Shown piece after piece: positions 9,488 to 18,962 of a stretch of DNA of 64,000 nucleotides; within the stretch, counting starts at the first letter, position 1, and every line of letters begins with the position of its first letter. Below the pieces are notes generated by a model. That model had not been told where the DNA came from. It saw nothing but the letters and a program-made list of their open reading frames with translations, and ran no database searches. The stretch lies in contig JAKARO010000001.1 in NCBI GenBank assembly GCA_021821885.1, positions 62,001 through 126,000 of the forward strand, given 5' to 3'. A program made the position numbers and the translations under genes. Source of the DNA: Pseudomonadota bacterium. GTDB taxonomy: Bacteria; Pseudomonadota; Gammaproteobacteria; Acidithiobacillales; Acidithiobacillaceae.

Positions 9488-10540
9488 ATGCCCAAACACT
9501 CACGGTCCCTGGCCCTCTGTCTGGCCCTCGGTCTTGGAGCCCTCGCTCCCATTCCGGCCATGGCATATCCCGGGAGCGGCAGCGTTCAGGCCGGGCAGAC
9601 ATATGTGGTTCGCACGGGGGATACGCTGTGGGGTATTGCTTCCCACTTTCTCCGCAATCCCTGGGCATGGCCCAGCATCTGGAGGCGCAATCCCCAGATC
9701 CGGAATCCCAACCTCATCTATCCCGGAGACCGGATCGTACTTACCCTGTCGCCCGGAGGTCAGCCACAGCTGCGGGTTGTGGAAATCCGCCCAAGGATGA
9801 ACGCGCAGCCCATACCCAGCTACCACACTGGGATTATTATGTCTTTTCTTGGCAGCCCGGGAGTCACGCCCGGTAAAAAGGCCTACAGAATGCTCCCCTA
9901 TATTGCCGCCGCGCCAGAACAGCGACTGGCCTATTCAGCCGGAGACGAGGTTTACGCGGGCGGCCTCGGCAACACCAAGCCTGGAACACGTTTCAGCGTT
10001 GTCCAGCTGGGCACGCAGCTAAAGCGCCCGGACAGCCCGCGCAGTCTTGGGTACACCTTGGAACAGCTCGGAACCGCTGAACTGGTAAAGGGCGGTCTCC
10101 ACCCAACGCTCCGGATCCTCGTCTCCCGGCGGGAGATCTCCCTTGGGGACCGGCTGGTGCCGCTGCCCCAGGCACCCGTACCGCATTTCTTTCCGGACGC
10201 CCCGCTCCATGCGGTCTCCGGGCAGATTATCGCCAAAATGACCGGCTATCCCGAGATGATGACCGATCAGGTAGTGGTTGTGGACCGAGGGAAAAATGCG
10301 GGCCTTGCGCCAGGCAACGTACTGGAAATTCTCAGCCATCCCCGCACCACACGCAATGCCGTAACCGGAAAGCCCTATGACCTTCCTCCCCGGAAAACCG
10401 GCATGCTGATGGTGTTCCGCGTTTTTCCCGAGGTGTCCTATGGTGTTGTCACCGCTGCGAGCCGCGGTATCGTCCTTGGAGATGGCGTACAGAGTCCCGC
10501 AGGCCATGGCGCCCACTTCCGGGATCCGGATGGTTCCTGA
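9488..10540 (+). CDS. secreted LysM-domain peptidoglycan-binding protein
   Basis: 350-residue exported protein. A signal peptide (basic start, Leu/Ala-rich core, probable cleavage after AMA) is followed by one LysM motif beginning YVVRTGDTLWGIA and ending YPGDRIVL, then about 250 residues typical of LysM proteins encoded beside dprA/smg in proteobacteria. AGGAG is seven bases before the ATG at 9488; the ATG six bases earlier is too close to it. It is likely a periplasmic cell-wall-associated protein; no hydrolase domain is evident. Downstream, where dprA usually lies, only a fragment remains. Confidence 0.85.
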   Translation: MPKHSRSLALCLALGLGALAPIPAMAYPGSGSVQAGQTYVVRTGDTLWGIASHFLRNPWAWPSIWRRNPQIRNPNLIYPGDRIVLTLSPGGQPQLRVVEIRPRMNAQPIPSYHTGIIMSFLGSPGVTPGKKAYRMLPYIAAAPEQRLAYSAGDEVYAGGLGNTKPGTRFSVVQLGTQLKRPDSPRSLGYTLEQLGTAELVKGGLHPTLRILVSRREISLGDRLVPLPQAPVPHFFPDAPLHAVSGQIIAKMTGYPEMMTDQVVVVDRGKNAGLAPGNVLEILSHPRTTRNAVTGKPYDLPPRKTGMLMVFRVFPEVSYGVVTAASRGIVLGDGVQSPAGHGAHFRDPDGS

Positions 10541-10680
10541 GCACCCCGGCCTGAGATTCTTGCCCGGGCATGCAGATTGACGCTGCCCGAGCTTTCCGCC
10601 ATCCTCTAGGCCATGGAAATGCACGGACATTCTGCTCCTCCCTGCCCAGGGAAGCCCCAAAGGCGCCCTGGAACCTGTGC
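10541..10680 (+). pseudogene. dprA: remnant of dprA (C-terminal winged-helix end)
   Basis: In the frame starting at 10550, the DNA reads P-E-I-L-A-R-A-C-R, then LTLPELSAIL, an amber stop at 10607-10609, then AMEMHGH. This closely resembles the C-terminal helix-turn-helix of DprA/Smf (pattern TGLTLPELSAxLLxMEMxGxV). A shift of frame after GH gives ILLLPAQG, similar to the DprA tail. The rest of the gene is absent. The position between a LysM gene and smg-topA is exactly where dprA lies in many proteobacteria. The homology is judged by eye, so confidence is moderate. Confidence 0.45.
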
Positions 10681-10692
10681 CTAGGGGGCCCC

Positions 10693-11130
10693 ATGGAAGA
10701 TGTCATCGACATAATCGCCTATCTTCTGGACCATCTGGACGACGAGGACGATGCCGAAATCGAGGACCAGCTTCGTGCCGTGGGTTATCCTGAAGAAGGT
10801 ATCCAGCGCGCCCTGGACTGGATGGATGGCTTTGACCTTGAAACAGGCAGGGAAACGAGCGGCGCGGCACTGCGCAGCTACCACCCCCTGGAAACCCGCC
10901 ATCTCTCCGTGGCCACCCGCGGACAGCTCCAGGAATGGGAACGGCTTGGCGTGATCAGCAGCAGCATCCGGGAACGTATCATCGACCGACTGCTGGCCCT
11001 GGAAATGGACGAGACGGACCTCGAAACACTGGACTGGGTAGCCTTTCTGGTTATGGCCAACGAAAGTGGTCCTGAAGCGTACTGGATGGACCAGCTACTG
11101 AGCGCGGACGGCCACCGCATCCTGCACTGA
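10693..11130 (+). CDS. smg: Smg family protein (DUF494)
   Basis: 145-residue cytoplasmic protein of unknown function, similar in length to E. coli Smg (157). It starts MEDVIDIIAYLLDHL, has an acidic stretch around residues 15-22, and ends in the conserved DWVAFLVM...YWMDQLL...HRILH pattern. A longer frame begins at 10570, but AGGGGG lies just before the ATG at 10693 and the family begins there; the upstream codons belong to the dprA remnant. It precedes topA by six bases, the usual smg-topA pair. Confidence 0.9.
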   Translation: MEDVIDIIAYLLDHLDDEDDAEIEDQLRAVGYPEEGIQRALDWMDGFDLETGRETSGAALRSYHPLETRHLSVATRGQLQEWERLGVISSSIRERIIDRLLALEMDETDLETLDWVAFLVMANESGPEAYWMDQLLSADGHRILH

Positions 11131-11135
11131 TCCCC

Positions 11136-13604
11136 ATGACGCAGCATCTGGTCATCGTTGAGTCTCCGGCCAAGGCCAAGACCATCCAGAAATACCTCGG
11201 ACCCGACTTTGAGGTACTGGCATCCTATGGCCATGTACGCGACCTCCTGCCCAAAGAAGGCGCCGTTGATACCGAAAACGGGTTTACCATGCGCTATGCG
11301 GAAATTGGACGCAACAGCAAGCATGTCGAGGCCATCGCCTCAGCCCTGAGGAGAGCGGATGACCTCTGGCTGGCCACCGACCCGGACCGGGAAGGGGAGG
11401 CCATTTCGTGGCATCTGGTAGAACTGCTGAAAGACCGGAAACTCCTTGGAAACAAGCCGGTCCATCGGGTAGTCTTCCACGAGATCACCCGCAGGGCCGT
11501 GCAGGAGGCGATCAGCCACCCACGTCAAATCGCCATGGATCTGGTAAATGCCCAGCAGGCCCGTCGGGCCCTGGACTACCTGGTCGGCTTTAACCTGTCC
11601 CCCCTTCTATGGCGCAAAGTACGGACAGGCCTTTCGGCTGGCCGGGTACAAAGTGCGGCCCTGCGCCTGATATGTGCCCGGGAGGATGAAATCGGCCATT
11701 TCATCCGCCAGGAATACTGGACGTTGGAAGCACGGCTAGAACAGTCGGACCGGGCCTTTACGGCCCGGCTGACCTCCTGGCAAAACCAGAAACTGGAGCA
11801 GTTCAGCATTACTGACGCAGATCAGGCCACCCTGGTGCGAACGGGCATGCTGGCGGATCTGGAACATTCCGCCCTCCGTGTCCTGACGGTAGAAAAAAAG
11901 CGCAGGCAGCGGCAGCCCGCGGCCCCCTTCACTACCTCTACGCTGCAACAGGAGGCCTCACGCAAGCTGGGGTTTAATGCCAGCCGGACCATGAGCGTTG
12001 CGCAAAAGCTTTACGAGGGTGTAAACCTCGGCAGCGAAACGGTTGGCCTTATCACCTACATGCGCACGGATGCAGTGAATCTGGCGGAGGAAGCCCTTGC
12101 CTCCATGCGGGGCTATATCACCAGCCATTTCGGCAGCGAATTTGTCCCGGAACACCCGAGGCGTTACAAAACCAGGAGCAAAAACGCCCAGGAAGCCCAT
12201 GAGGCTATCCGGCCAACCGATATCGCCCGGACACCGGAAAGCCTGAAAAGCTTCCTGGACCGCGATCTCTGGAGACTCTATGACCTCATCTGGAAGCGCA
12301 GCCTGGCCTGCCAGATGGCGCCGGCCCAGATGGATCTGGTCGCCGTAGATCTGGGAAATGGCGGTCACTGGACCCTGCGAGCGAACGGATCGACGGTGGC
12401 GTTCCCGGGCTTTATGGTAGTCTACCAGGAAAGCCGGGACGACCAGGAAGAGGAGGAAGACCAGCGCACCCTTCCCCCCCTAGAGAAAGGAGACCAGCCG
12501 GAGCTTCTGGATCTTGTAACGGAACAGCATTTCACCGAGCCGCCTCCGCGCTATAGCGACGCCACCCTCGTCAAGACCCTCGAAGCTTACGGGATCGGGC
12601 GCCCTTCCACGTATGCCAGCATTATCCAGACCCTGCAGAACCGGGATTATGTGGCTGTCGAACAGCGCCGCTTCCATCCCACAGATCTGGGAAGTGTTGT
12701 CAACCATTTTCTGGTCCAGCACTTTGACCGCTATGTCGATTATGGATTCACCGCCCAGATGGAAGACGAACTGGATGCGGTATCGCGCGGCGAAAAACAG
12801 TGGCAGCCAGTGCTGCAGGAATTCTGGCAGCCCTTCCGGGACCGTCTCCAGGAAAAAGCCACCGTCAGCCGGAGCGAGGCCACCAGCGAAGCCCTGGATG
12901 AAACCTGTCCGCAATGCGGTAAACCGCTTCTGCTGCGGCTGGGCCGTTATGGACGTTTTATTTCCTGCAGCAGCTATCCGGACTGCACCTACACCCGGCC
13001 GCTGGAAGGTCCCCGCGAGACCCCGGAACCTGTTGGCAGGGACTGCCCGGAATGCGGGAAATCCCTCGTATACCGCAGCGGCCGCTACGGACGTTTTATT
13101 TCCTGCAGCGGGTATCCCCAGTGCAAATACCTCGAAAATCTGCAGCCTGCCAAGTCTACCGGCGTTACCTGTCCGGCATGCGGGACCGGCGAACTGGTCG
13201 AGAAGCGCAGCCGTTTTGGAAAAACATTTTTCTCCTGCAGTACCTACCCCAAATGTTCCTACGCAGTCTGGGGGGAACCGGTGCAGAGGCCCTGCCCAAG
13301 GTGCGCCTGGCCGGTACTGTACAAAAAAACCACAAAACGCAGGGGAGATGAGCTGGTCTGCCCTCAATCCGGCTGCGCTTTCCATTTTCCTGAAACGGCA
13401 TCGCAGGAAGAAATAGCCGCCCTGCTTGCCACCCATACCCCTCCAGTTCCAAGGAACAGTGGCGACACAGCAGCCTCCCGTGAAAAATCTCCGCGAAAAT
13501 CCTCCCGCCGGACAGGTGCGGCCACCTCCGCCGGGGCTCCGGCCACCCGACCGAAAAGCCCAAAAAAGACGGTCCGCAAAAAATCCCCTGTCGTCAAGGC
13601 ATAA
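11136..13604 (+). CDS. topA: DNA topoisomerase I
   Basis: Type IA topoisomerase that relaxes negative supercoils, 822 residues. The Toprim domain at the N-terminus includes VESPAKAKT (8-16) and the acidic TDPDREGEAISWHL (81-94). The catalytic tyrosine is Y308 in GLITYMRTDAVNL. Three C4 zinc ribbons follow (CPQCGKPLLL, CPECGKSLVY, CPACGTGELV), then a degenerate fourth, and a Lys/Arg/Ser/Pro-rich tail that probably binds DNA. It overlaps nothing, but fdxA starts only four bases after its stop, so the two are probably co-transcribed. Confidence 0.97.
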   Translation: MTQHLVIVESPAKAKTIQKYLGPDFEVLASYGHVRDLLPKEGAVDTENGFTMRYAEIGRNSKHVEAIASALRRADDLWLATDPDREGEAISWHLVELLKDRKLLGNKPVHRVVFHEITRRAVQEAISHPRQIAMDLVNAQQARRALDYLVGFNLSPLLWRKVRTGLSAGRVQSAALRLICAREDEIGHFIRQEYWTLEARLEQSDRAFTARLTSWQNQKLEQFSITDADQATLVRTGMLADLEHSALRVLTVEKKRRQRQPAAPFTTSTLQQEASRKLGFNASRTMSVAQKLYEGVNLGSETVGLITYMRTDAVNLAEEALASMRGYITSHFGSEFVPEHPRRYKTRSKNAQEAHEAIRPTDIARTPESLKSFLDRDLWRLYDLIWKRSLACQMAPAQMDLVAVDLGNGGHWTLRANGSTVAFPGFMVVYQESRDDQEEEEDQRTLPPLEKGDQPELLDLVTEQHFTEPPPRYSDATLVKTLEAYGIGRPSTYASIIQTLQNRDYVAVEQRRFHPTDLGSVVNHFLVQHFDRYVDYGFTAQMEDELDAVSRGEKQWQPVLQEFWQPFRDRLQEKATVSRSEATSEALDETCPQCGKPLLLRLGRYGRFISCSSYPDCTYTRPLEGPRETPEPVGRDCPECGKSLVYRSGRYGRFISCSGYPQCKYLENLQPAKSTGVTCPACGTGELVEKRSRFGKTFFSCSTYPKCSYAVWGEPVQRPCPRCAWPVLYKKTTKRRGDELVCPQSGCAFHFPETASQEEIAALLATHTPPVPRNSGDTAASREKSPRKSSRRTGAATSAGAPATRPKSPKKTVRKKSPVVKA

Positions 13605-13607
13605 CCC

Positions 13608-13958
13608 ATGACCTACGTTGTTACCGAAAACTGCATCCAGTGCAAATACACGGACTGTGCAGAAGTCTGCCCCGTAGAATGCTTCCATGAAGGTCCAAAT
13701 TTTCTGGCCATTGACCCCGCAGAATGCATTGACTGTGCCGCGTGCGTCCCGGAATGTCCGGCTGATGCCATCTTCGCGGAAGATGAGGTCCCTGCAGACC
13801 AGCAGCACTTCACGATAATCAATGCCGATCTTTCAAGGATCTGGCCCATAATAATCCGGAGGAAGGCACCGCTTCCGGAGGCGGAAAACTGGAACGGAAA
13901 ACCGGGCAAGCTGCCCCTGCTCCGGCGCAACAGGGATCCGGATTCACGTGAAACATGA
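13608..13958 (+). CDS. fdxA: seven-iron ferredoxin (FdxA type)
   Basis: 116-residue electron carrier with [3Fe-4S] and [4Fe-4S] clusters. Ligand cysteines are visible as C9, C12, C17, C21 in the first motif and C40, C43, C46, C50 in the second, with the long C-terminal extension (about 60-116) typical of Azotobacter-type FdxA. It starts four bases after topA and its stop overlaps the minC start (ATGA), an unusual operon context. The overlap lies beside a parS-like palindrome. Its redox partners cannot be deduced; the fused oxidoreductase at 27-31 kb is one candidate (inference). Confidence 0.93.
   Translation: MTYVVTENCIQCKYTDCAEVCPVECFHEGPNFLAIDPAECIDCAACVPECPADAIFAEDEVPADQQHFTIINADLSRIWPIIIRRKAPLPEAENWNGKPGKLPLLRRNRDPDSRET
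13940..13955. promoter_or_regulatory. parS: parS-like ParB binding site at the fdxA/minC junction
   Basis: GGATTCACGTGAAACA matches the parS consensus at 14 of 16 positions, with the ten-base core TTCACGTGAA perfect. Its last base is the A of the minC ATG, so the site sits on the ATGA stop/start overlap. It is the third such site, 7.3 kb from the one in rsmB. Confidence 0.7.
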
Positions 13959-14683
13959 CTGAAGAACGCACCTCTCCCCCCCAGCTCCGCCTAAGTGGAG
14001 GAGTATTCACCTTCAGCGTGCTCCGACTGGAAAGCCTGGACCCCGGGCAGCTTGAGGTCCAGCTGAAAACGCCCGAACCGGTCAAGCAATTCCTGCACAA
14101 CGCGCCGATCGTGCTCGATTTTCTCCATCTCCCCGACCAGCAACTGCCCCTGCGCCCGTGGATGGACATCCTGCGGGCGGCCGGCTGCTTTCCGGTTGGA
14201 ATTCGAAACGCCTCACCGGCCCAGGCAGAAGCTGCCGCAGCCATGGGATTGCCGCATCTGCGCGGACGCGAACTTGAACCGGCTCTCCAGGAAACCCCTG
14301 CGGAACCCTCTGCTTGCAGTCCGGCCCACACCACCGGGACCGGTGTTTCCACAGAACCGGGGCAGATTCTTCGCCACCCCATGCGTAGCGGCCAGCGGCA
14401 TTATGCCCGCAACCGGGACCTGATCTGCCTTGCCGCAGTAAACGCAGGCGCAGAAGTTCTGGCCGATGGCCATCTCCATGTCTATGCCCCGCTCCGTGGC
14501 AGGGCAATGGCGGGTGTTATGGGGCAGGAGCACAGCAGAATTTTCTGTGCCAGTCTCGAAGCGGAGCTGATCGCGATCGCAGGCATTTACGCCATGCCGG
14601 ATCCCGGCCACCCCCTTTGGGGAAAACCTGCGGAGATTGCTCTGGAGGGGGAACAACTGCGTATAATGCCACTGGGAACATAG
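13955..14683 (+). CDS. minC: septum site-determining protein MinC
   Basis: FtsZ polymerisation inhibitor recruited by MinD. 242 residues. The N-terminal FtsZ-binding domain (about 10-105) is followed by a variable linker rich in Pro/Thr and a beta-helix C-terminal domain with the family pattern GDG-like [18 protein letters not shown] and [17 protein letters not shown]. The ATG overlaps the fdxA stop. It begins the complete minC-minD-minE set. Confidence 0.94.
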   Translation: MTEERTSPPQLRLSGGVFTFSVLRLESLDPGQLEVQLKTPEPVKQFLHNAPIVLDFLHLPDQQLPLRPWMDILRAAGCFPVGIRNASPAQAEAAAAMGLPHLRGRELEPALQETPAEPSACSPAHTTGTGVSTEPGQILRHPMRSGQRHYARNRDLICLAAVNAGAEVLADGHLHVYAPLRGRAMAGVMGQEHSRIFCASLEAELIAIAGIYAMPDPGHPLWGKPAEIALEGEQLRIMPLGT

Positions 14684-14705
14684 AAAACCAGAGAGAGGAC
14701 TGCCC

Positions 14706-15515
14706 GTGGCCAAGATTGTCGTCGTGACTTCAGGAAAAGGAGGCGTGGGAAAAACCACCACCAGTGCCGCGTTTGCAAGCGGTCTGGCCATACGTGGATT
14801 CCGTACGGCTGTCATCGATTTTGACGTAGGGCTGCGCAATCTTGACCTGGTAATGGGATGCGAAAGGCGGGTTGTCTACGATTTCATTAATGTCATTCAG
14901 GGAGAGGCGAAGCTGCAGCAGGCACTTATCCGTGACCGGATGCTGGAAAAGCTCTTTATCCTGCCGACCTCGCAGACCCGCGACAAGGAAGCGCTCACTG
15001 CAGAGGGCGTTGCGCGCGTCATGGATGAACTCCACGGAGAATTCGACTATGTTGTCTGTGATTCTCCAGCCGGAATCGAAACCGGGGCCCTTCGTGCACT
15101 GTACCATGCCGATGAGGCAATCGTTGTAACCAACCCTGAGGTTTCCTCGGTCCGGGATTCAGACCGCATCCTCGGCATTCTCGCGGCAAAATCCCGGCGG
15201 GCGGAAGAAGGAAAGGAACCGGTCAGGGAGCATCTTCTGCTTACCCGGTATGCGCCCCGCAGGGTACAGGGAGGAGAAATGCTTTCCCTGGAGGACGTGA
15301 AGGAACTGCTCCGCATACCCCTCCTCGGTGTGATTCCCGAGTCGGAAACAATTCTCCAGGCATCCAACCAGGGAATACCCGCCATCCACATGAAAGGCAG
15401 CGAAGTCGCCGCCGCTTATGAAGATGTGGTTGCCCGGTTCCTTGGCGAGGAAAAACCTCTCCGATTTACCCAGCCTGAGAAACCCAGTTTTCTGAAACGG
15501 CTTTTCGGAGGCTGA
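14706..15515 (+). CDS. minD: septum site-determining protein MinD
   Basis: Membrane-associated ATPase of the ParA/MinD family that carries MinC and oscillates with MinE. 269 residues. The deviant Walker A KGGVGKTT is at 11-18 and the C-terminal amphipathic membrane-targeting helix ends SFLKRLFGG. The start is GTG with GAGAGGA nine bases upstream; starting there gives MAKIVVVTSG, matching E. coli MARIIVVTSG. Confidence 0.97.
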   Translation: MAKIVVVTSGKGGVGKTTTSAAFASGLAIRGFRTAVIDFDVGLRNLDLVMGCERRVVYDFINVIQGEAKLQQALIRDRMLEKLFILPTSQTRDKEALTAEGVARVMDELHGEFDYVVCDSPAGIETGALRALYHADEAIVVTNPEVSSVRDSDRILGILAAKSRRAEEGKEPVREHLLLTRYAPRRVQGGEMLSLEDVKELLRIPLLGVIPESETILQASNQGIPAIHMKGSEVAAAYEDVVARFLGEEKPLRFTQPEKPSFLKRLFGG

Positions 15516-15519
15516 AAAA

Positions 15520-15771
15520 ATGTCCTTCCTCGACTATTTTCTGGGCTCCCGCAGGAAATCGGCCAGTGTCGCAAAGGACCGCCTGAAACTTATCCTTGCC
15601 CATGAACGCAGTGACGGAACACCAGATTTTCTCCCGGCTCTCCAGGAAGAGCTTCTCGCGGTCATTGGCAAATATATTCCCGTAGAAAAAGACCAGATTA
15701 GCGTAAACATGGAAAGGCGGGGGGACTTTGAGGTGCTGGAGCTCAACGTGCTCTTTCCCGACCAGCACTAA
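15520..15771 (+). CDS. minE: cell division topological specificity factor MinE
   Basis: 83-residue MinE that stimulates MinD ATPase and drives pole-to-pole oscillation. The N-terminal membrane/anti-MinCD part MSFLDYFLG, the MinD-contact segment AKDRLKLILAHERS and the C-terminal dimerisation strands are all recognisable. It begins four bases after minD and completes the min operon; it converges with the YgjP-like gene about 60 bases away. Confidence 0.95.
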   Translation: MSFLDYFLGSRRKSASVAKDRLKLILAHERSDGTPDFLPALQEELLAVIGKYIPVEKDQISVNMERRGDFEVLELNVLFPDQH

Positions 15772-15831
15772 ACCTGGGAGAAATTCCCGGAAAAAACGGA
15801 AGGCAAGGCTCCGCATGCTGTTCCATGGATA

Positions 15832-16572
15832 TCACGTTTTTCCCGGGCCAGACGGAAAATCCAGAAGTTTCTGGGTTTCCCGCCAACCCGGGAGAAAATG
15901 ATCCATATGCGCATAAAAATGGCTGTTGTGCCCGCGCTCCAGAAAATGTACCAGTTCGTGTACAAGCACATACTCCAGACACCTGCGCGGATACCGGGCC
16001 AGCATCAGGTTCAGCCACACCCGGCGCTGGCCTGGATGGCAGCTACCCCACCGCGTCTGCATTTTGCGGATCCCAAGGAAACTGGGAAACAACCCGCAAC
16101 GCTCAGTCCAGATGGGGAGAATCCGCGCAATCTCACTTTGCAACAGCTGCCGGTAAAAATGGTCCACCAGGCGGGTCCTCTCCTCAGGAGTCCAGCCCTT
16201 TCGCAGCAAAAGGACAAGGCTGGTACCATCGTTCAGGAGCGCATGTCTCGAGCGCTGCTTCACGCGCTCCTCAACGTGCACGGGAACAGCCTGCCCCCAC
16301 ACCGAGAGAGAATCCATCTCTTGCAGGCTTCCAGGGAAAGGTTCCACCATGGTGCCCGAAATCCTGGACTTCTGGACGCGGATCCACTCCCGACGCGAGA
16401 CCAGGATCTCGCAGATGCAAGATTCCGGTGTCTGCCACGGCGCAGACACCCGGACCTCGCCATCGGGCGGGACCACGCGAATGTACACATGACGTATGGA
16501 TTTGCGCTGGAGGCGGATCTTCATGCCTGCCAGAACAATGTGAAAGGATACAGATGCAGGGAGTTGGCGCAA
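15832..16572 (-). CDS. YgjP-like zinc metallohydrolase (DUF45 / SprT-like M48 fold)
   Basis: 246 residues, cytoplasmic. The zincin motif HELVHFLERGHNSHF lies near residue 205 (two His ligands plus catalytic Glu, with a downstream His), preceded by RWGSC and YVLVHEL, the standard pattern of YgjP-family metal-dependent hydrolases. The first 15 residues (MRQLPASVSFHIVLAG) may be extra; a start at the methionine at residue 17 is possible. The family is widespread but its substrate is not established. It is the last gene of the minus-strand thiD-thiE-hemL-HIT run. Confidence 0.85.
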   Translation of the reverse strand: MRQLPASVSFHIVLAGMKIRLQRKSIRHVYIRVVPPDGEVRVSAPWQTPESCICEILVSRREWIRVQKSRISGTMVEPFPGSLQEMDSLSVWGQAVPVHVEERVKQRSRHALLNDGTSLVLLLRKGWTPEERTRLVDHFYRQLLQSEIARILPIWTERCGLFPSFLGIRKMQTRWGSCHPGQRRVWLNLMLARYPRRCLEYVLVHELVHFLERGHNSHFYAHMDHFLPGWRETQKLLDFPSGPGKT

Positions 16573-16591
16573 TCGGATCCTGCGCAGTCTT

Positions 16592-16999
16592 CTACCGGCC
16601 TGAACCGCTGCTGAGCGCCGCTCTCAGCTTCCGTCCCATTTTTTCCCTTTCTTCAGGACGGTCCTCACCAGCCAGGGCAAAATTGAGATCGCTCACGCTG
16701 TTCATGGGAACAAGGTGGACATGCGTATGCGGGACCTCCAGGCCAGCCACCATAATCCCAACGCGCCTGCAGCCTGTCACCTGCTCAATAGCGGGAACCA
16801 CCCTGCGGGCAAAGGGGAGAAGGCCGGAGAGCGTAGCGTCGTCCAGTGTGAAAATATAGTCGTGTTCCTTCTTCGGAATTACAAGCGTATGACCTGGACG
16901 GATAGGCCGGATATCGAGAAAGGCAAGGTAATGATCATCTTCCAGAATTTTTTCAGCTGGAATTTCTCCCCGGGCAATCCTGCTGAATAGTGTCGTCAT
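16592..16999 (-). CDS. HIT family (histidine triad) protein
   Basis: 135-residue nucleotide hydrolase/transferase of the HinT class. The triad HTHVHLVP is at 91-98 and the N-terminal [14 protein letters not shown] is typical. A Gly-Gln pair often found before the triad reads AGLEVP here. The frame is open further upstream, but the ATG at 16999 overlaps the hemL stop by four bases (ATGA) and matches the family start. Exact substrate unknown. Confidence 0.93.
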   Translation of the reverse strand: MTTLFSRIARGEIPAEKILEDDHYLAFLDIRPIRPGHTLVIPKKEHDYIFTLDDATLSGLLPFARRVVPAIEQVTGCRRVGIMVAGLEVPHTHVHLVPMNSVSDLNFALAGEDRPEEREKMGRKLRAALSSGSGR

Positions 17000-18303
17000 G
17001 ACAGCTCCTCTTCCTCTATCTGCATCTTCTGGAAGGCGCAACGTGTCGCCTCCAGCGTGGCTACCAGAATGGCATCGTCATGAACGGACGATAGAAATCC
17101 GGCTTCATAGGCGCTGGGCGCCAGATATACTCCTTGTGCCAGAAGGGAATGGAAAAATCTTGCGTACCGCTGCGCGTCGGATGCCAGTACATCATCAAAA
17201 GACCGCACGGCCCGGCTGGTGAAAAACAGGCCAAACATTCCAGGCACCCGGTTGATCTGCAACGGGATGCCAAATTCGGAAGCCTGCTGTGCAAGTCCCT
17301 GGCAGAATATTTCTGTCTGAATCCCCAAGCGGTGGTGGAATCCGGGTTCCTGGAGAAGGCGCAGCGTGGCCAAACCGGCAGCCATGGCCAAGGGGTTGCC
17401 GGAGAGGGTTCCCGCCTGGTAAACGGGGCCAGTAGGGGCCAGGAATTCCATGATTTCCCTTGATCCACCTACCGCCCCAACGGGGAGACCACCGCCGATG
17501 ACCTTGCCAAGTGTCGTCAGATCTGGAGAAATGCCATACAGCTCCTGCGCGCCGCCAGCAGCAACCCTGAAACCGGTCATCACCTCATCAAAGACCAGGA
17601 GGCTCCCATAGCGGTCACAGACCTCCCGCAGGGTTTCCAGAAAACCGGGATCTGGCGGAACACAGCCCATATTGCCGGCTATGGGTTCCACAATAATGGC
17701 AGCTATGTCAAAGCCCATCTGGGACATAATCTCCTCAACAGCCCCGGGACTGTTGTAGGGCAGAACAAGGGTCTCCCGGCTGAACTCTTCCGGAACCCCA
17801 GCACTGGAAGGCTGGCCGAGGGTGAGAGCACCAGAGCCGGCCTTGACCAGAAGACTGTCACTATGGCCGTGATAGTTTCCCTCAAACTTGATAACCCGAT
17901 CCCTGCGGGTATATCCGCGGGCCAGACGGATTGCGGTCATGACAGCCTCGGTGCCACTGCAGGCCATACGTACCATCTCAAGGTTCGGCATCAGCGAAAT
18001 GACGGTTTCAGCCATTTCGAGCTCTATTGCTGTTGGCGCCCCGAAACCAAGCCCGTTCTCCATCTGCTCACGCACAGCAGCGAGAATCTGTGGATGTGCG
18101 TGTCCGTGGATCATGGGACCCCAGGAGCCTACATAATCGATATAGCGCCGTCCTTCGACATCCCAGAGGAAAGGGCCTTCGGCACGGTGGACAAATACTG
18201 GTGTGCCCCCAACGCCCCGAAAAGCCCGGACAGGAGAGTTGACACCGCCGGGAATAATTTTCTGCGAGGCGGCAAAAAGGTTTTCAGAATTCTGCTGTTT
18301 CAT
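16996..18303 (-). CDS. hemL: glutamate-1-semialdehyde 2,1-aminomutase
   Basis: PLP enzyme converting glutamate-1-semialdehyde to 5-aminolevulinate in the C5 haem pathway. 435 residues. The N-terminal [13 protein letters not shown], the [11 protein letters not shown] block and the PLP lysine K267 in [16 protein letters not shown] are present. The start at 18303 has GGAG seven bases upstream and overlaps the thiE stop (ATGA); the longer frame to 18384 lies inside thiE and is rejected. Coupling of haem and thiamin genes is context only. Confidence 0.96.
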   Translation of the reverse strand: MKQQNSENLFAASQKIIPGGVNSPVRAFRGVGGTPVFVHRAEGPFLWDVEGRRYIDYVGSWGPMIHGHAHPQILAAVREQMENGLGFGAPTAIELEMAETVISLMPNLEMVRMACSGTEAVMTAIRLARGYTRRDRVIKFEGNYHGHSDSLLVKAGSGALTLGQPSSAGVPEEFSRETLVLPYNSPGAVEEIMSQMGFDIAAIIVEPIAGNMGCVPPDPGFLETLREVCDRYGSLLVFDEVMTGFRVAAGGAQELYGISPDLTTLGKVIGGGLPVGAVGGSREIMEFLAPTGPVYQAGTLSGNPLAMAAGLATLRLLQEPGFHHRLGIQTEIFCQGLAQQASEFGIPLQINRVPGMFGLFFTSRAVRSFDDVLASDAQRYARFFHSLLAQGVYLAPSAYEAGFLSSVHDDAILVATLEATRCAFQKMQIEEEELS

Positions 18304-18962
18304 GGATTCTCCGGGACAGCTGGATCCGCAGGATCCAGAAAACAGTTGTACAGTCCATGGTAGGCCGAGGCCACATCCGCGCAACCAAAAAGCGCAGAAA
18401 TGACCGCTATGGCGTCCGCACCGGCGTCAACCACCATTTTCGCATTATCCTGCTGTATACCGCCAATGGCTACTACCGGAAGATCCAGCCGGGAACGTGC
18501 CTCATGCAGGATTTCCAGGGAAGCCCTGGCAGCGGAAGGTTTCGTCCGGGAAGGAAAAACGGAACCGAAAGCCAGATAGTCGGCCCCGGCCAAGGAAGCT
18601 TCAAGCGCACGGGACATGTCGGCATAACAGGAAACCCCCAGCAGAAATTCTGGCCCGAGTTCGCGGCGTATGGCAGCCACGTCCGGATCCTGGGCACCCA
18701 CGTGTATGGCACGGGCACCCACCTGCAGCGCGAGCCGGGGATCGTCGTTGATGACCAGAAGGGCTCCATAGGAGCGGCACAGGTCCATCAGGGCATGAGC
18801 CTCCTCCACTTTCCGCTGGAAGTCACCGCTCTTGTCACGGTACTGGAGAATCCTGAGTCCTGCCCGGAGAGCCTGTTCCGATTTTTCCAGAAGGCACCGT
18901 CCCGGCATCAGGCTGGCATCGGTAATGCCATAGACACCCTGAACCAGTTCCCGGGGATTCAT
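18300..18962 (-). CDS. thiE: thiamine-phosphate synthase
   Basis: Joins HMP-PP and the thiazole phosphate to make thiamin phosphate. 220 residues, TIM-barrel. Family features include the start [37 protein letters not shown], the phosphate loop [16 protein letters not shown] and PVVAIGGI. Its ATG shares one base with the thiD stop (TAATG). No TPP riboswitch is visible upstream of thiD. Confidence 0.96.
   Translation of the reverse strand: MNPRELVQGVYGITDASLMPGRCLLEKSEQALRAGLRILQYRDKSGDFQRKVEEAHALMDLCRSYGALLVINDDPRLALQVGARAIHVGAQDPDVAAIRRELGPEFLLGVSCYADMSRALEASLAGADYLAFGSVFPSRTKPSAARASLEILHEARSRLDLPVVAIGGIQQDNAKMVVDAGADAIAVISALFGCADVASAYHGLYNCFLDPADPAVPENP

Noticed and set aside
12480-13808. 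A 442-codon minus-strand frame across topA and fdxA
   Set aside because: Cysteine and glycine content comes from reversed zinc-ribbon codons; no family resemblance.
15772-15831. Hairpin CTGGGA/TCCCGG between minE and the YgjP-like gene as terminator
   Set aside because: Only a 6-bp stem with a G-U pair and no T-run in either direction.
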